This document shows positions 10,937 through 22,475 of a stretch of 64,000 bases of DNA, piece after piece. The position numbers were made by a program, and so were the translations under genes. This DNA is from Rhineura floridana (taxonomy: Eukaryota; Chordata; Lepidosauria; Squamata; Rhineuridae), in contig NC_084482.1 in assembly GCF_030035675.1 (NCBI RefSeq), positions 222,107,943-222,171,942 of the forward strand. Direction: 5' to 3'. The notes under the pieces are model-generated. The model did not search any database. It worked only from the letters and a program-made list of their open reading frames with translations, and had not been told where the DNA came from. The stretch's first letter is position 1; every line of letters starts with the position of its first letter.

Positions 10937-11964
10937 TAAGCATGATACATTAAGCATCATTCACAGTTGCTTGGAGCATACAATTAAAAAAAATATCTGA
11001 TTGGAAATTAAGATAGAAATCTTAGCTAAAAGATGGAGCCTGGGTAGGGAACATTTAATCTAGCCTACTTGCTTTCAGCAAGAAGGGTTAAGTGCCTTCA
11101 GGCCAGGGCAGTCACAAGAAGGCCACTGCAGAGACAAAGGAGCCTAGTGTTGTGGAGATGTTAGATGGGAGCTTTGGGGAGTAAAGATGGAGGCTCCTGA
11201 AGGCTGCAATTCTAAACACACTTACTAAGGGATTAAGCCCCATAGGGATTAAGCCCCAAAAAGGACTGACTACTAAGTAGATATAGTTTGGACTGTGCTG
11301 TTGGTAAACCTTGACTAGGGTTCTTCTGCAAAGACATCCATATCCCAGCAGGGTTGGCAACCCCCTGCCTGGAATACCCTGGCTTTATCTTTTAATGTGG
11401 CTGCTCCAAACGCTTTTACAGATTTGACTTTCTGAAGTAAACCTTTCTGGAGGTCTGAGAAATGAGTAAGAGTAAGAAGTATCTTTTAAAATTGTTCTTT
11501 TCAATTCACTCTTGAATGAACATCATACCTAGGGCAGATCCACTCCATTCATTTAAAGCACATTCAACACCCATTTGAAGCACATGAATCCCACCACAGA
11601 ATCATGGGAACTGCAGTTTGTTAAGAGTGGTGAAAACTATAACTGTGAGGGAGAAATTACAGTTCCTAGAATTCTTTAAGGGAAGTCATGCATTTTAAAT
11701 GTGAGTTGGAAGTGCTTTACACATATTGTGTGAATCCACTTAATAAATTTTGCCTGCATGTAAATTGTTTTAATTAATTTTTCAAAATAGAAATGCGCTA
11801 TAAACTGTAGTGGGTGACCATGGGCTACTCACCATCTCTCAGCCTATCTGCCCCTCAGGATGAAAACAATGGAGAACCATGACCACCCCAAGGCATACTT
11901 AAAATGTAAAGGAAGTATTGTACAACCATAGTGTGAAATCGGATACTTATAGGGACACAGCATG
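10937..11964. other. spacer with one old MITE relic
   Basis: Mostly unassigned. From about 11555 to 11735 a relic with the 'aatcatgggaactgcagttt ... cctagaattctttaaggg' pattern belongs to a palindromic MITE family also seen near 29290-29420 and 63000-63110. No gene is supported. Confidence 0.45.
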
Positions 11965-12963
11965 ACAAAACTGGGTGGAAGTAACGAGTGGGGTACCACA
12001 GGGCTCGGTCCTGGGCCCTGTGGTCTTCAACATTTTTATTAACTACTGGGATGAGGAGGTACAGAGCATGCTTATCAAATTTGCAGATGATACAAAATTG
12101 GGGGGCATAGCTAATACCGTGGAAGACAGAAACAAAATTCAAAGGGACCTTGATAGGCTGGAGCATTGGGCTGAAAACAACAGAATGAAATTCAACAGGG
12201 ATAAATGCAAAGTTCTACACTTAGGAAAAAGAAACCAAATGCACAGTTATAAGATGGGGGATACTTGGCTCAGCAGTACGACATGTGAGAAGGATCTTGG
12301 AATTGTCGTTGATCACAAGCTGAATATGAACCAACAGTGTGATGTGGCTGCAAAAAAGGCAAATGCTATATCAGGCTGCATTAACAGAAGTATAGTTTCC
12401 AAATCATGTGAAGTATTAGTTCCCCTCTATTCAGCACTGGTTAGATCTTATCTTGAGCGCTGCCTCCAGTTCTGGTCTCTGCACTTCAAGAAAGATGCAG
12501 ACAAACTGGAACAGGTTCAGAGGACGGCAACAAGGATGATCAGGGGACTGGAAACAAAGCCCTATGAGGAGAGACTGAAGGAACTGGGCATGTTTAGCTT
12601 GGAGAAGAGAAGATTGAGGGGAGATATGATAGCACTCTTCAAGGACATGAAAGGTTGCCACACAGAGGAGGGCCGGGATCTCTTCTCAATGGTCATGAGT
12701 GCAGGACACAGAATAATGGGCTCAAGTTGCAAGAAGCCAGATTTTGACTGGACATCAGGAAAAGCTTCCTAACTGTTAGAGCCATACGACAATGGAACCA
12801 ATTACTAGAGAGGTAGTGGGCTCTCCAACACTGGAGGCATTCAAGAGGCAGCTGGACAGCCATCTGTCGGGAATGCTTTGATTTGGATTCCTGCATTGAG
12901 CAGGGGGTTGGACTTGATGGCCTTATAGGCCCCTTCCAACTCTACTATCCTATGATTCTATGA
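11965..12963 (+). mobile_element. CR1 LINE, bird-type subfamily, 5'-truncated
   Basis: The frame 11975-12772 encodes the C-terminal part of a CR1 reverse transcriptase: GVPQGSVLGPVVFNIFIN, KFADDTKLGG (catalytic FADD), NRDKCKVLHLG, PYEERLKELGMFSLEKRRLR. Its 3' end has the CR1 hallmark octamer repeat 'attctatg' ('cctatgattctatga' at 12948-12962). It is a subfamily distinct from the three near-identical CR1 copies elsewhere here. The 5' truncation is usual for target-primed insertion. Confidence 0.9.
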
Positions 12964-13139
12964 AAATATTTATATAAGCATGACTATCAAATATGTTTAT
13001 TATTTATACAACCTGTAAAGATATTTATAGTGCAATCCTATGTTTGTTTACTCAGAAGCAAGTCCCAATGTATTCAATGGGGCTTACTCAACCAGGGAAA
13101 ACTGTACCCTGAAGTGATAAGGAACTTGTTCTTTTAACA
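12964..13139. other. short unassigned stretch
   Basis: Includes an old repeat fragment, 'tttactcagaagcaagtccc ... tcaatggggcttactc', seen again in reworded form near 13560-13635. No gene. Confidence 0.35.
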
Positions 13140-13405
13140 AGTCTTTTAAGTTGAGACCTTATCCCAGTCTGCGTCTGTGTTGGAATTGTTTTTTAATATG
13201 TTTTTAAACCTTTTCTTAAAAAAAAAATGTTTTTAAAGCTTTTAAAAATGTTTTTAAAGATGTTTTGTTTTAATATATTTTAAAGTCTGTTTTTATGATT
13301 TTTAAAGTGTTTTTAGTGCTTTTGTTTGCCACCCTGGGCTCCTACTGGGAGGAAGGGCGGGGTATAAATAAAAAAATAAAAAAATAAAAATAAATAAACT
13401 TCATT
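13140..13405 (+). repeat. L2-type LINE 3' end
   Basis: T-rich 3' UTR ('ttaatatgtttttaaacc'), then 'gccaccctgggctcctactg', 'gggcggggtataaata' and an A-rich tail. Same subfamily as the tails at 283, 10.3 kb and 57.8 kb. Confidence 0.75.
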
Positions 13406-13799
13406 CATGTTTTAAAAAAATCAGTATTAGTTTCCTACATAATAAAAACTGTGATAAACCCTGCCTAATTTCTTTAAAAATAGGGTTGGAGGGAGAGAGA
13501 AAGATTTACAGCACAAACACAAGTCTGTGCTATGTTTACTCAAAAGTGACATTAATTTACAGCACAATCCTAACCATGTCTACTGGAAAGTAAGTCCTAA
13601 TGGAGTTCAATGGGGTTTACTCCAGGTACTGCTTTACTCCCAGAAATTGCTTTACTCCCAGAAAAGCAGATATTGGATTAAATACTTTCATATTTCATAG
13701 CCCAGGGTCTGACTCTTGGACAGAAGAGGGGGAAAAATGTTAAGCCATATTACTTACCCAAACTGCAAAAATCTTAAAGCCACCATTTTCTGACGTTGA

Positions 13800-14225
13800 G
13801 CCTAGGCATGCCTGGATCAACAAGTCACAACTCTGGCTTCATTGGCTACAATTCTGAAAGGGCGGGGTTACAGCCAGAGCTTTGAAAAGTTACATTTTTA
13901 AACTACAACTCTCATCAGCCCCAGCCAGCATGGCCACTGGATTGGGCTGATGGGAGTTGTAGCTAGAGCAAGGATCTGTAAAAGAAAGTCGCATGGGAGG
14001 GCGGTTGACGTTTTGGTGTATATCTCGGGAACTAGACCACCTAGAAACTTACTTTTTTAAAAAAAATTGAAGCTGAGAGTCCGGAGATTAAGGGGTGGTA
14101 GCCAGAGACTCCAGCCGAAAACCGGAGATTACACAACATGGAGGCAATCCTGGCTGGAGGTGATAAAGGTAAGGGCAGGGCTGGAGACTCCGGCCATTTG
14201 CCGGAGATCTGGCAACCCTAATTCA
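13800..14225 (+). repeat. old interspersed repeat with hAT MITE-like insert
   Basis: Similar in pieces to 24340-24610: 'accacctag' near 14036, 'gagagtccggagattaaggg' and the 'ctggcaaccct' ending. In the middle (about 13890-13970) lies 'aactacaactctcatcagcc ... gatgggagttgtagc', the palindromic core of a hAT-type MITE. The class of the outer repeat is unknown. Confidence 0.55.
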
Positions 14226-15165
14226 CGTCAATCGATTGTTATCCCACACTTGTAAATCCATTTCCCTGTCACTTTCCTAGCCCCCCCAAAAGTTGTTGTA
14301 TGATGTTTATTTGTTTTGTAAACATAAATGCAAAAGAGTAACAGTGACAACCACTGAGAGAGTCAATATTACATATGCGAGTTCCACAAGGCGAAAATGT
14401 TGATGTCATTCTTCAAGAGGAAGCAAGAGTCCCTTTCTGTCATCCAAGATCATCTTTCCTCAAGTTCCCATGTGCTGAGGGTGGCCTACAGTTATCTCCA
14501 AGTGTTGCAGCATAACTAATATGGTTACTCCAAGCGCAGCTTTGAAGTCCTTTGTGGTAGTTCCCCCTGAGCTTTGCTCTGATCTTTTATTCCAGTTTCT
14601 CCATAAGGGCAGGCTTCCACACTTCCTGAGGGAAATCTCTCAATTCAAGGTGCTCACATTAGTGTTTAAAGCCCTAAATGACTTGGGTCCCAAATATCTG
14701 CAAGACTACCTCCTTCCCCACAGACGCTCTCAAGTGTTGATGTAGCAGAAGGCGCTGTTTTGGTGGTTACACCATACTCAGGAGCTCAGTGGGGTGTCCC
14801 AGGAGATGGCCTTGTCGGTAGCAGCCTCTAAGTTGTGGAACTCCCTCCCCACCCAGGCGTATCTAGCAATATCACTTTATAGTTATGGGAATGCTGAAGG
14901 TGCAACCCTTTACCTAAAGTAACGTGGCCTACTAAAGAATGTAATGTTATATTTTTAGTATTGAAAAGGTTTTTGTGTTTGCTGTGACATTTGTTATTGT
15001 TTTATTACTGCTGCTGTATTATTTTATTATGAAATTGTTTTTGTAATTGTTTGCTTTTGCTGTAAACCACTTTGAGCACAGGTTTTTTTGTAAGTAGCTT
15101 TGAGTTCCATTTTGGAAAATAAATATTAATAAATAATAATATTAATAGATTTCATTAATAATAAC
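14226..15165 (+). repeat. old L2 LINE fragment inside duplicated spacer
   Basis: The frame 14521-14745 encodes the C-terminal L2 reverse transcriptase relic (FKVLTLVFKALNDLGPKYLQ), followed by an L2 3' UTR ending in 'aaataaatattaataaataa'. The block 14225-14880 is matched by 54130-54790, including flank outside the LINE ('caagttcccatgtgctgagg'). The insertion therefore predates the V2R unit duplication. Confidence 0.75.
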
Positions 15166-16965
15166 AATAACAACAACAACGGCAATAATAATACCCGACC
15201 TTTTGACACTGAAGGTGTCTCACCCTATTTCTGTGATTGTAATTTGTTTAAATAATTTTTCATATTGAATTTTAAGCTGTTGTAATCCATCCTGGGACCT
15301 TGTTTGAAAGGCAGTAAATGACAACAACAACAATTTTATTATTATTAGTAGTAGTAGTAGTAGTAGTATTTGTATTATTCATCTCCAGCATATGAGGGTA
15401 TGGTTGTTTCCATTGTGTTGCTTCCACCAGTGGTCAACACAGAGATCATCAAGTCTCAATGTATGACAGTCCTCAGGGCTCTCCTTATGTTTAAATGCTT
15501 AAAGGACTCATATCCATCTCTTCAGAATGTAACTTGGTCCTGAGGGGCTGGGAGGCATTTGCTAGAAGAGAAAGAGGAAGAGCTCCCACAATTCCACCAC
15601 TGATTTCTTAAAAGAGTTCTGGAGGCCATGGATCTGTATGGCTACCCTGGATCCAGATGCGGGCTTCAGACAGTCCCTGGCCCTCCCTCCCTGCCCTCCC
15701 TTGGAGTGGCTTCCTGCTCTGTTCTTCCCATTGCAGCAAAGGACTGGCCCTCTTGACAGTGGCAGGGTGTATGCCTGGGGAGTCTGGGTAATTTTTAAGG
15801 GTTTGGGGAGAGGTTGACTGCCAACCCCCCCCCATATGTTTTGTCTTGCTTTGCCTTTGTTTGAGCTGTGAGTGGTTTAGATGCCTTTCTGGAGCTGTTT
15901 TCTCTGCAGCCATGGCCATTTATGGTGAGGAAAGCAAAGAGTGCATTTTCCCCACCCCCTGGATGGACCATAATCTTCACACTCCTAGCTTTCCAATTAA
16001 AAAAAAGGAGCATGTTTCTAGCACTTGAGGTATGAGGGGAAATGTGCAGTCACGATTGTCTCTGCCTCTCTTGCAAAAATCTCACATACTCCCACCTCTC
16101 ATTCATGCCTCTCTTCTCCATTTGTAGCACCCTTTGGTCTGGACTGTGTGGCTTGAGCTGTGGTGGGTTAACAGACGTGTATATGGAGCCTTATCTCAGA
16201 GGAAAGGCTAGACTCAAAGGCCAGGTGCTGTCCCACCCCCACTCCATTTGGAAATAAATAAGGGACCCTCCAGGTGCCATTTATAAGATGCATCCATGAT
16301 GACTGGTGCTCATGGTGGCATCAGGATGGACATATATGACCGCATGCCCTTTCAGTACTGTTCGTGCCTGCTGAAGGTTCAGGGAAGATGTACTGCTTGT
16401 TTCCAGTCAGTGCATATCGGGTAACTTCTTGCTGAAATCCTGTAACTTGTTATACCACTAATGTTTAAATTTTTATTATCCCTCCGGACAGCAGTAAAGT
16501 GGTAGCTTTGGGGAAGCCTCACAGAACAATGAAGAAAGGAGAATAAATCCACCACTAATGTGCTATAATTGTGTCAAGAGCATGATGCGGAATACACCTG
16601 CAATAAAACACCAGTTTGGAGGACCTCCCAGCCCCCCCGGCATCCTTTCTATTCAGCAGGTCTTGTTTCTCCTTAGAGCCCTGGTCAGGATCCTCCTCAA
16701 ACTCAGTGATTCTTACCCATCCCAAGGGTGTCTGCACTTTACCTTGACTTCGGCCATTTTGTCTTGCTGATCCGTATTCCTAGAATTGTCTCCTGGAGGA
16801 CTTGCCAACTGGTCCCTTAATTTCAAACCTTTTTTTTTTCCCTCCAAAGCTTTTGGAGTTTCCACTTAGGTTTTTTACTTTCTATGATTTGGATACTTAG
16901 ACTTCGTGCATTGAAGTCCTTGCTTTGTCCTGTCTTTGTTTCTCCTCCCTTCCTTTGTTGTCTTT
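15166..16965. other. unassigned spacer with simple repeats
   Basis: Contains small A/T-rich trinucleotide repeats ('aataacaacaacaac' near 15170, and 'tagtagtagtagtagtag' at about 15348-15368). Open frames on both strands at 15.6-16.3 kb have no recognised motif and overlap each other, so I do not call a gene. Confidence 0.35.
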
Positions 16966-17477
16966 GGGCTCATCCAAACAGAGCGGGATAATCTATGTTT
17001 TCCATATTTGGTTTGTCATCTGATAGTCCTCACTTTGCCTTTTAGTTCGCTCTTTCCCAGTTAAAAAAACTGCTTTTTTGCCCCTGCACACACAGCGGTA
17101 AGACCCCTACATTCTTTTCACTTTTTCCAAGCTCCGCCTCTAAAACCTCCCCCATCAACCAATTGGTCAGCAAAAAAATTACGTATGCTCCTCTCCCCCT
17201 TTGCAAAGAAGCACAATATGGCTGTAAAGGAGTTCTCGCCTCGGAAGGAAAGGCTGCTGGTCGGTTTCACGCCTGCCTTGTTTGTATTTGCGATATTATG
17301 CTTAAACGAATGTATGCTTTTCTGCCTTTATTGATATTTAAGGAGATACACACGCTGGCAATTGCACTTATTTCTCCAAAAAAGCAAGAAACGTGTCACC
17401 CCCCCCTTCTCCCTTTCCTTCCCATAGAGAATGAATTGAAAAAGCTTTCCGGAGCAGGCTTGAAACCGTCCAGAAGC

Positions 17478-19426
17478 GGACTTCCGGGAAGGGTGACTTC
17501 GCTTGTGCCTGCTTTTGGGACGGGCTCCCGCCTCAAAAGAAGCTTATTCAGATATAAATCAGTCAGAACATTTTTTTTTTTTTGACTGATGAAATTTCTC
17601 CCGGGCAGGGAGAAACGTAGAGATCAACCTCAAAGCCTGTTTTTGTTGGGAGGACTGGATTTCATTAATTTATGAGATAAGGTCCAGCCAACAATGCCGG
17701 ACGGACTTTCTAACAAGCTCTATCTGCTTAAGCGATACGTTTATCTTTTCTTCAAAGAGAGAACGGACTAACAGGCAAGCACCCTTCTTTCTATTATTTT
17801 TTTTACTTGGTTTAAATTGTTGCAGCAAAAGGAGATTTGTCAGATTGATCGGCTTTGGACAACTTCTGGGTGAGATATAGCTCTTCTCTGTTATTCACGA
17901 AATTAACAGCTTATCTCTGTTTCTGTCGCAAAAAGCTGTCCTGGAAGTGCATTCTAAAGATAATAAACAGAAGAGGGATTTCTATTCCTGATTTCTATTC
18001 CGAGGAATATTATATTGTCTGGGACTATTCTCTTTTTGGTCTATTTTATTTTGACGAATCTGCTTCTTCACGACGCCACTAACTGTTTTGATGCTGGGAA
18101 CTAAATTTGTTTTGCATTCTTGCACAAGAGAGATAAGGCAGGTTGCTCTGTTTATACTGTGATGTCATCAAGCCTGGAATATTAACCCAATTGTTGCTGA
18201 AATAAGAAGTGGTTCTTCTTTATTTTTGTTTTGCTTTGTTTTCGTGGTTTTAAAAATGGCAATCAAGAAAGTGGCTGAGAATCTGGAAGTAATTATGTTT
18301 CAGAAAATAATGGATGAGATTGAGATAACGAAACAAACCCTGCGACAGGGTAGTAAGGAGCTGAAAATTGAACTGAGCAAAATGACGCAGGAGCTTAAAG
18401 AAATAGGGGACCCTGTGAGAGAGGAGAATGAGATCAGAGATGAGAAAAGAAAAAATAAAGGGAAGATACAAGCCCTGGAGATTGGAACAAATGTGGAATT
18501 GGAAAAAGATCTGGAGTTTATGGATTTTAGAAATAAAATCTACTGTTTGGAATTTAACGTTATCTCTGAAGAAATTAATGAAGATATTAGAGATAAAGTT
18601 ATCAATGGCTTGGATAATCTTCTGGACTGGAATGATGTGATGGAGCTTGATATAGAGAAAATCTATGGAATTAACTGCAGCCATGTGACAATGGAAAAAC
18701 TCTTAAGAGATGAGCCAGTGCATTTTGTAAAAAAGAAGAACACAGATATGACTTTACAACAGTATTTCAGCAACTTATTCAGAATGGATGGCAAGAAAAT
18801 ATTTGGGATAGAGGAAATTCCCATCAGACTCTTATTATATGACTATGGCTACAACAGCAAGATTATTATGGAATACTGATGATGGAAGATTGGACACTGA
18901 AATTACTGGACTTAACAGGACTATTGAAGATGGAAGATGGAACTAATAGGGATAATGGAATAATGGCTATTGAAATTATTGGACCTAACAGATTCTGATG
19001 AGATGGATTAATCGAAATGTTTATTTGGACTATGGTTATGACAATAAGATTATTATAATTATTAACGAGATGGATTAATTGACATGTTTATTTGGAGAAA
19101 AATTGATAGATATATTTCTTAAAGAATTGAAACCTCTCTTTGACTTTTTGTGGAAAGAATAAAGTAATGTTTATGAGATTTGATGATTAATTAAGATAAC
19201 TACTGGAGGAAAGTGATTTTATAATATGATTTAAGAGACAGGATTGTTATATATTGTAGACCTATAACTGATTTGATATGTGACAAATGGGAAGTCAACA
19301 TTTTATTTTATTTTATTTTTTTGTTTAATCATTTTTGTTTTGTTTTGTTTTTTGTCTTTGAATGTTTTATGATTTTGTTTTCTATGTTTTATGAAAATTT
19401 GAATAAAAATTATTGTAAAAAAAAAA
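17478..19426 (+). mobile_element. L1-derived ORF1-only retroelement (HAL1-like), copy 1
   Basis: A 1.95-kb poly(A)-tailed retroelement bounded by a perfect 16-bp target-site duplication (gaaaccgtccagaagc at 17462-17477 and 19427-19442). It has a roughly 780-bp leader, one open frame, and a roughly 545-bp trailer ending in 'gaataaaaattattgtaaaa'. No reverse transcriptase is present. Its whole length is paralogous to 37664-39658. A full-span element with a poly(A) tail and target duplication indicates L1-type target-primed insertion; the absence of ORF2 resembles the mammalian HAL1 class of half-LINEs. Confidence 0.8.
18256..18879 (+). CDS. L1 ORF1p-like coiled-coil protein of HAL1-like element
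   Basis: Open frame of 207 codons from the methionine (MAIKKVAENL) that both copies share; the frame is open ten codons further upstream. Residues 1-55 form a charged, heptad-rich coiled coil (MDEIEITKQTLRQ, LKIELSKMTQELKEI). They are followed by a variable linker and then a domain reading FRNKIYCLEFNVISEE, DKVINGLDNLLDW, IEKIYGINC, MTLQQYFSNLFRMDGKKI. The order and spacing match the RRM-like and C-terminal domains of L1 ORF1p, an RNA-binding trimer that packages LINE RNA, but the protein is shorter than typical vertebrate L1 ORF1p and stops soon after the domain. Whether it is made is unknown. Confidence 0.65.
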   Translation: MAIKKVAENLEVIMFQKIMDEIEITKQTLRQGSKELKIELSKMTQELKEIGDPVREENEIRDEKRKNKGKIQALEIGTNVELEKDLEFMDFRNKIYCLEFNVISEEINEDIRDKVINGLDNLLDWNDVMELDIEKIYGINCSHVTMEKLLRDEPVHFVKKKNTDMTLQQYFSNLFRMDGKKIFGIEEIPIRLLLYDYGYNSKIIMEY

Positions 19427-20023
19427 GAAACCGTCCAGAAGCCCTTTTCTTGTGCGTATTTGATATTACACTTAAAGGAATGTATGCTTTTCTGATTTGA
19501 AGCAAAAACCCCAGCAAGTAGAATGAAATTGACAAAACTTTCCAGAGGCTGGCATGAAACCGACCAGCAGCCCCTTTCTCGCTTGCTGTGCATTGCAGAT
19601 CTCACCCAGAGCGGCCGACCAGTTTGCAGGCTGGCAAAAAATAAAATGCATCTGCGCAGTAGTTGCAGACCCCCCCCTCCAACACCCCACCATTGCGATG
19701 ATTGGTTCAATTTTCCCGGGCTTATTCTCGCACATGCGCAAAAGTGCAGATATGTGATTGGCTGGAATGAGGAGAAGGGGCAAGGGGAAATGCCCAAGAA
19801 CTGCCCATCAGCTGTAAAGTCCGCGGTATTGCATCCTAACTCCTGAAGGCACAGCGGATGAATCCCAATTTTAAACAGCAAATCGCATTTTTGCAGGTAT
19901 TGCAAGGAGCGGATTTAACCTGCGAAAATGCGTAACAGCGCGAGACATCATTTGGACGACCGAAAAATAATGAACACACATAGCAGGCATGTCACACATT
20001 TTGCAGTCGTCTGGATGAGCCCT

Positions 20024-20930
20024 CAGTCCTCACTTTGCCTGTTTGTTTGCTCTTTCCCAATAAAAAAACCCGCTTTTTTTGTGCCCACACATGCAGCGAG
20101 AAGAACTGTACTTCTCACTTTTTCCCAGCTCCGCCCATAACACTCCCGCTATCAGCCAATTGGTCCACAAAAATATGACATATGCTCCTCTCCCCCTTTG
20201 CAACAAAGCACAACAAGGCACATGTGCTTGAACGTACGAGCGTGAAAGTTTGAATTTCCTGATGGTTTGGTAGTAGTGGCTGTAATGGAGTTCCTTGTCG
20301 CTCACCACTCTGGAGCAGCGCCGGTGGGGTGTGTGTCTCCAGGTGCCCCTGACCATCCAGGGGGATTGTGGGCAGTGCAAGGGATCAGCGCTTGTAATCG
20401 CAGGGTGAATCCCCCCGTAACCCTTGGGCTCATTCACTGCAGGGTTCAGCCCCAGACCTTTATGAGGCTCGGCGGCAGGAATGCTGCCTCTGAGGGAAGC
20501 AAACAGCCCCTCCCACAGGTGGCCGCTCTTGGCTCGGGCACGGAATGCGGGCAAACAGCCCCATGTCCTGCTGTGTCAATCTGCGCTGACGCAACCAGCG
20601 CAGGCTTTGCGGTGTTCCCTCTGATAAAAGAAACATGAAAACCACTTATATGCCAATAATTCCTGTATTTTTGTTTGTTTGTATTTGCGATATTTCACAA
20701 AACCGACTGTATGCTTTTCTACCTTTAACATTTCTGGACATACACATGATTGCAATTCCACTTATTTCTCCAGAACAGCAAGTAATGATGTGTCATGTCT
20801 AGGAAGGTAGACCACCAGTCTCTATGGTTGTGGATGGCTGAGACGCTCTAGCAAACCACTTACATGCCAATAATTCCTGTGGGTTTTTTGCTTGTATTTG
20901 CGATATTTTGCAAAAGCTACTGCAAGCTCA
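20024..20930 (+). repeat. second copy of the unclassified promoter-like repeat, with an insert
   Basis: Bases 20024-20230 match 17029-17240 ('tcctcactttgcct', 'ctcctctccccctttgcaa'), and 20675-20800 match 17280-17400 ('gtatttgcgatatt', 'tgtatgcttttct', 'cacttatttctcca'). Between them, 20250-20670 is GC-rich sequence without a counterpart; its open frames on both strands show no known domain. Class unknown. Confidence 0.5.
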
Positions 20931-21875
20931 GATGGGCTGCGGAGAACCTGCAGGCTGTGGTTGAAATTGACAAGACTCCAAGAGAGTAGCCTTGCAGGCA
21001 GGAAAGCGAAATTGACTAAGGGTGCATGAGTGTCTGTATTCCAAGAGGAAAGCCTCTATTTCTCTTCTCCCCACCTCTCCCTTCTCTGGATGCCTGGAAG
21101 CAAAGACCAATACGTTCCCAACCCCTAATAATCAACCGATTGCCAGTGCTTGTAAAACACTCTGGACAGGACTTTGCAAGTGCCACCAAGCAGCTTGTTG
21201 GTGTTGCCTACAAACCCCCTGTGGACCAGTTGTGTCTACCTGACCCACATGTGGTGTCAGGTGTAGCGCAGGTGGGAATGCCTTGAACAAAAACAGCCTC
21301 GCTTGTCTGGCAGGCCTAATTTAGCTTGTGGACTAGAGGTTCCCCATCACTGTCCTAAAAGGAAATTTTGATCCTGACTCTTGTGAATGTGTTTTTTCAT
21401 CACGATTAGACATGTTCAGTTGCTCCCTCTGTTATCCATCTAGAGCCACATCTGGGAGTTTTTGCAAACATGTTTTTCTCCAATCATTCACCTGAGCATG
21501 GAGTTAGAGGAGGTGCTTCTTCCCCTTATAATTATCAAAATCATAGTGATTTTTTTTCATGTTCAAAGCTCCAAAGATTGACTTTGAGTCCACAAAAATA
21601 AACATCAGAATTGAGAGCAACACGAGGTGACATCCTCCCCATCCGAGGCAGAAAGGGCTGAAGCATAATTGTCTCCTGTGCCATTGAGAGGACGGGCTGA
21701 GATTTAGGACAGATGAGAAGGAAAATTTGGATGTGAGGTTGATTTCCATCCCCTTCAGATGTGAAGTCTTGGTTGGGAATGCCTTGCAGAAAGAGTTTGG
21801 CTTTATCCAATAATTTTTCAGATTAGTTGAGGGGAAGCAGCCACAAGGGAGGAGACTGTTCCAGGCAGACACAGG
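20931..21875 (+). other. 5' flank of the complete V2R gene, shared with the next V2R
   Basis: From about 21215 to the start codon this flank is collinear with 54975-55685 ('ggaccagttgtgtctacctg' against 'ggaccagctgtgtctatctg'; both end in 'ccaggcagacacagg' before ATG). The promoter should lie in or upstream of this shared stretch, but no convincing TATA box or initiator stands out. Confidence 0.6.
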
Positions 21876-22084
21876 ATGGTGTTGCTGCAGCTGCTGCTGC
21901 AAGTGCCCAATGCGGACTGTGGAATTCTGAAGGCAAAATGCCCCTTGACTCTGGAGAGGGATCAGATAGACCCGTTCAATTATTACAGTCCAGGAGATCA
22001 CTTCATTGGTGGGGTCATCTCTGCCACACAAGCTTTCTTTCATCCACGTGAGTTCAACAAGCCTCCCTCTACCAGCATTGAACA
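21876..22084 (+). CDS. V2R receptor A, exon 1 (signal peptide, start of ligand domain)
   Basis: First exon of the one complete vomeronasal type-2 receptor in the window (exons at 21876, 26819, 29653, 31188, 32615 and 43669). Their sum is 2559 nt, 852 residues, with no internal stop. Residues 1-70: a short leucine-rich signal peptide (MVLLQLLLQV), then PNADCGILKAKCPLTLERDQ and GDHFIGGVISATQAFF, the standard opening of the Venus-flytrap ligand domain. The start is chosen because the third V2R has ATG at the same place after the identical 'ggcagacacagg'. The donor is 'gaaca|gtaagt', phase 2, leaving CA to be joined to G of exon 2 (Gln). The product is expected on vomeronasal neuron dendrites, detecting peptide or protein cues. 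No expression evidence can be read from DNA alone. Confidence 0.92.
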
Positions 22085-22182
22085 GTAAGTCATTTTGTGG
22101 GGATGGAGTTACTGTTGCTCCCCTCACTTTACCTTTTCTTGGAAGGGGGTTTGTTATGCACCTTTAACTGAAGAGCTGGGGA

Positions 22183-22280
22183 CAAGTGAATTGCTTTCAC
22201 TTGGATTTCTGCAATGAGCAGGGAGTCGGACTCCATGGCCTGATAGGCCCCTTCCAACTCTACTATTCTATGATCCTATG
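22183..22280 (+). repeat. bird-type CR1 3' end
   Basis: The text 'caatgagcagggagtcggac', 'ccccttccaactctactatt' and 'ctatgatcctatg' is the CR1 3' terminus, as at 12890-12963. It lies in intron 1 of receptor A. Confidence 0.8.
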
Positions 22281-22475
22281 GATTAGCAGAGTAATGATCA
22301 GTGGGGGAGAATGGCAAGAGGGGAGGCAGCCCAGAGAGTCAACGTGCCTTGAGGGGAGAATGGTGTGTGTGTGGGGTGATGTGTATTTTCAACTATTAGA
22401 AAAGGGAACATGTGTCATTTTAAGCTGCACATGTGGCTGTACGTCTCTCTGTGTGTGCATTCTTATTCTTATTAC

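Larger units (their letters stand above)
16966..20022 (+). mobile_element. unclassified compound element with short inverted ends
   Basis: The left end begins 'gggctcatccaaac' (16966) and the right end closes with its inverted match, 'gtctggatgagccc' (to 20022), 13 of 14 bases. No clear target-site duplication is visible. Inside are promoter-like stretches with CCAAT and GC boxes ('ccaaccaattggtcag', 'agctccgcctc'), and sub-blocks repeated further right ('gtatttgcgatatt' at 17286 and 20683, and a related block at 19446). The element is interrupted by the ORF1-only retroelement at 17478-19426. No transposase is recognised. It may be a non-autonomous DNA transposon, but superfamily assignment would need a consensus. 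Confidence 0.4.

Noticed and set aside
15608-16257. Overlapping open frames on both strands in the spacer
   Set aside because: They are short, overlapping and low in recognisable motifs; chance frames in moderately GC-rich DNA explain them.
18226-18879. Host coiled-coil gene
   Set aside because: A second copy at 38.4 kb, poly(A) tails and target-site duplications show it is part of a retroelement.
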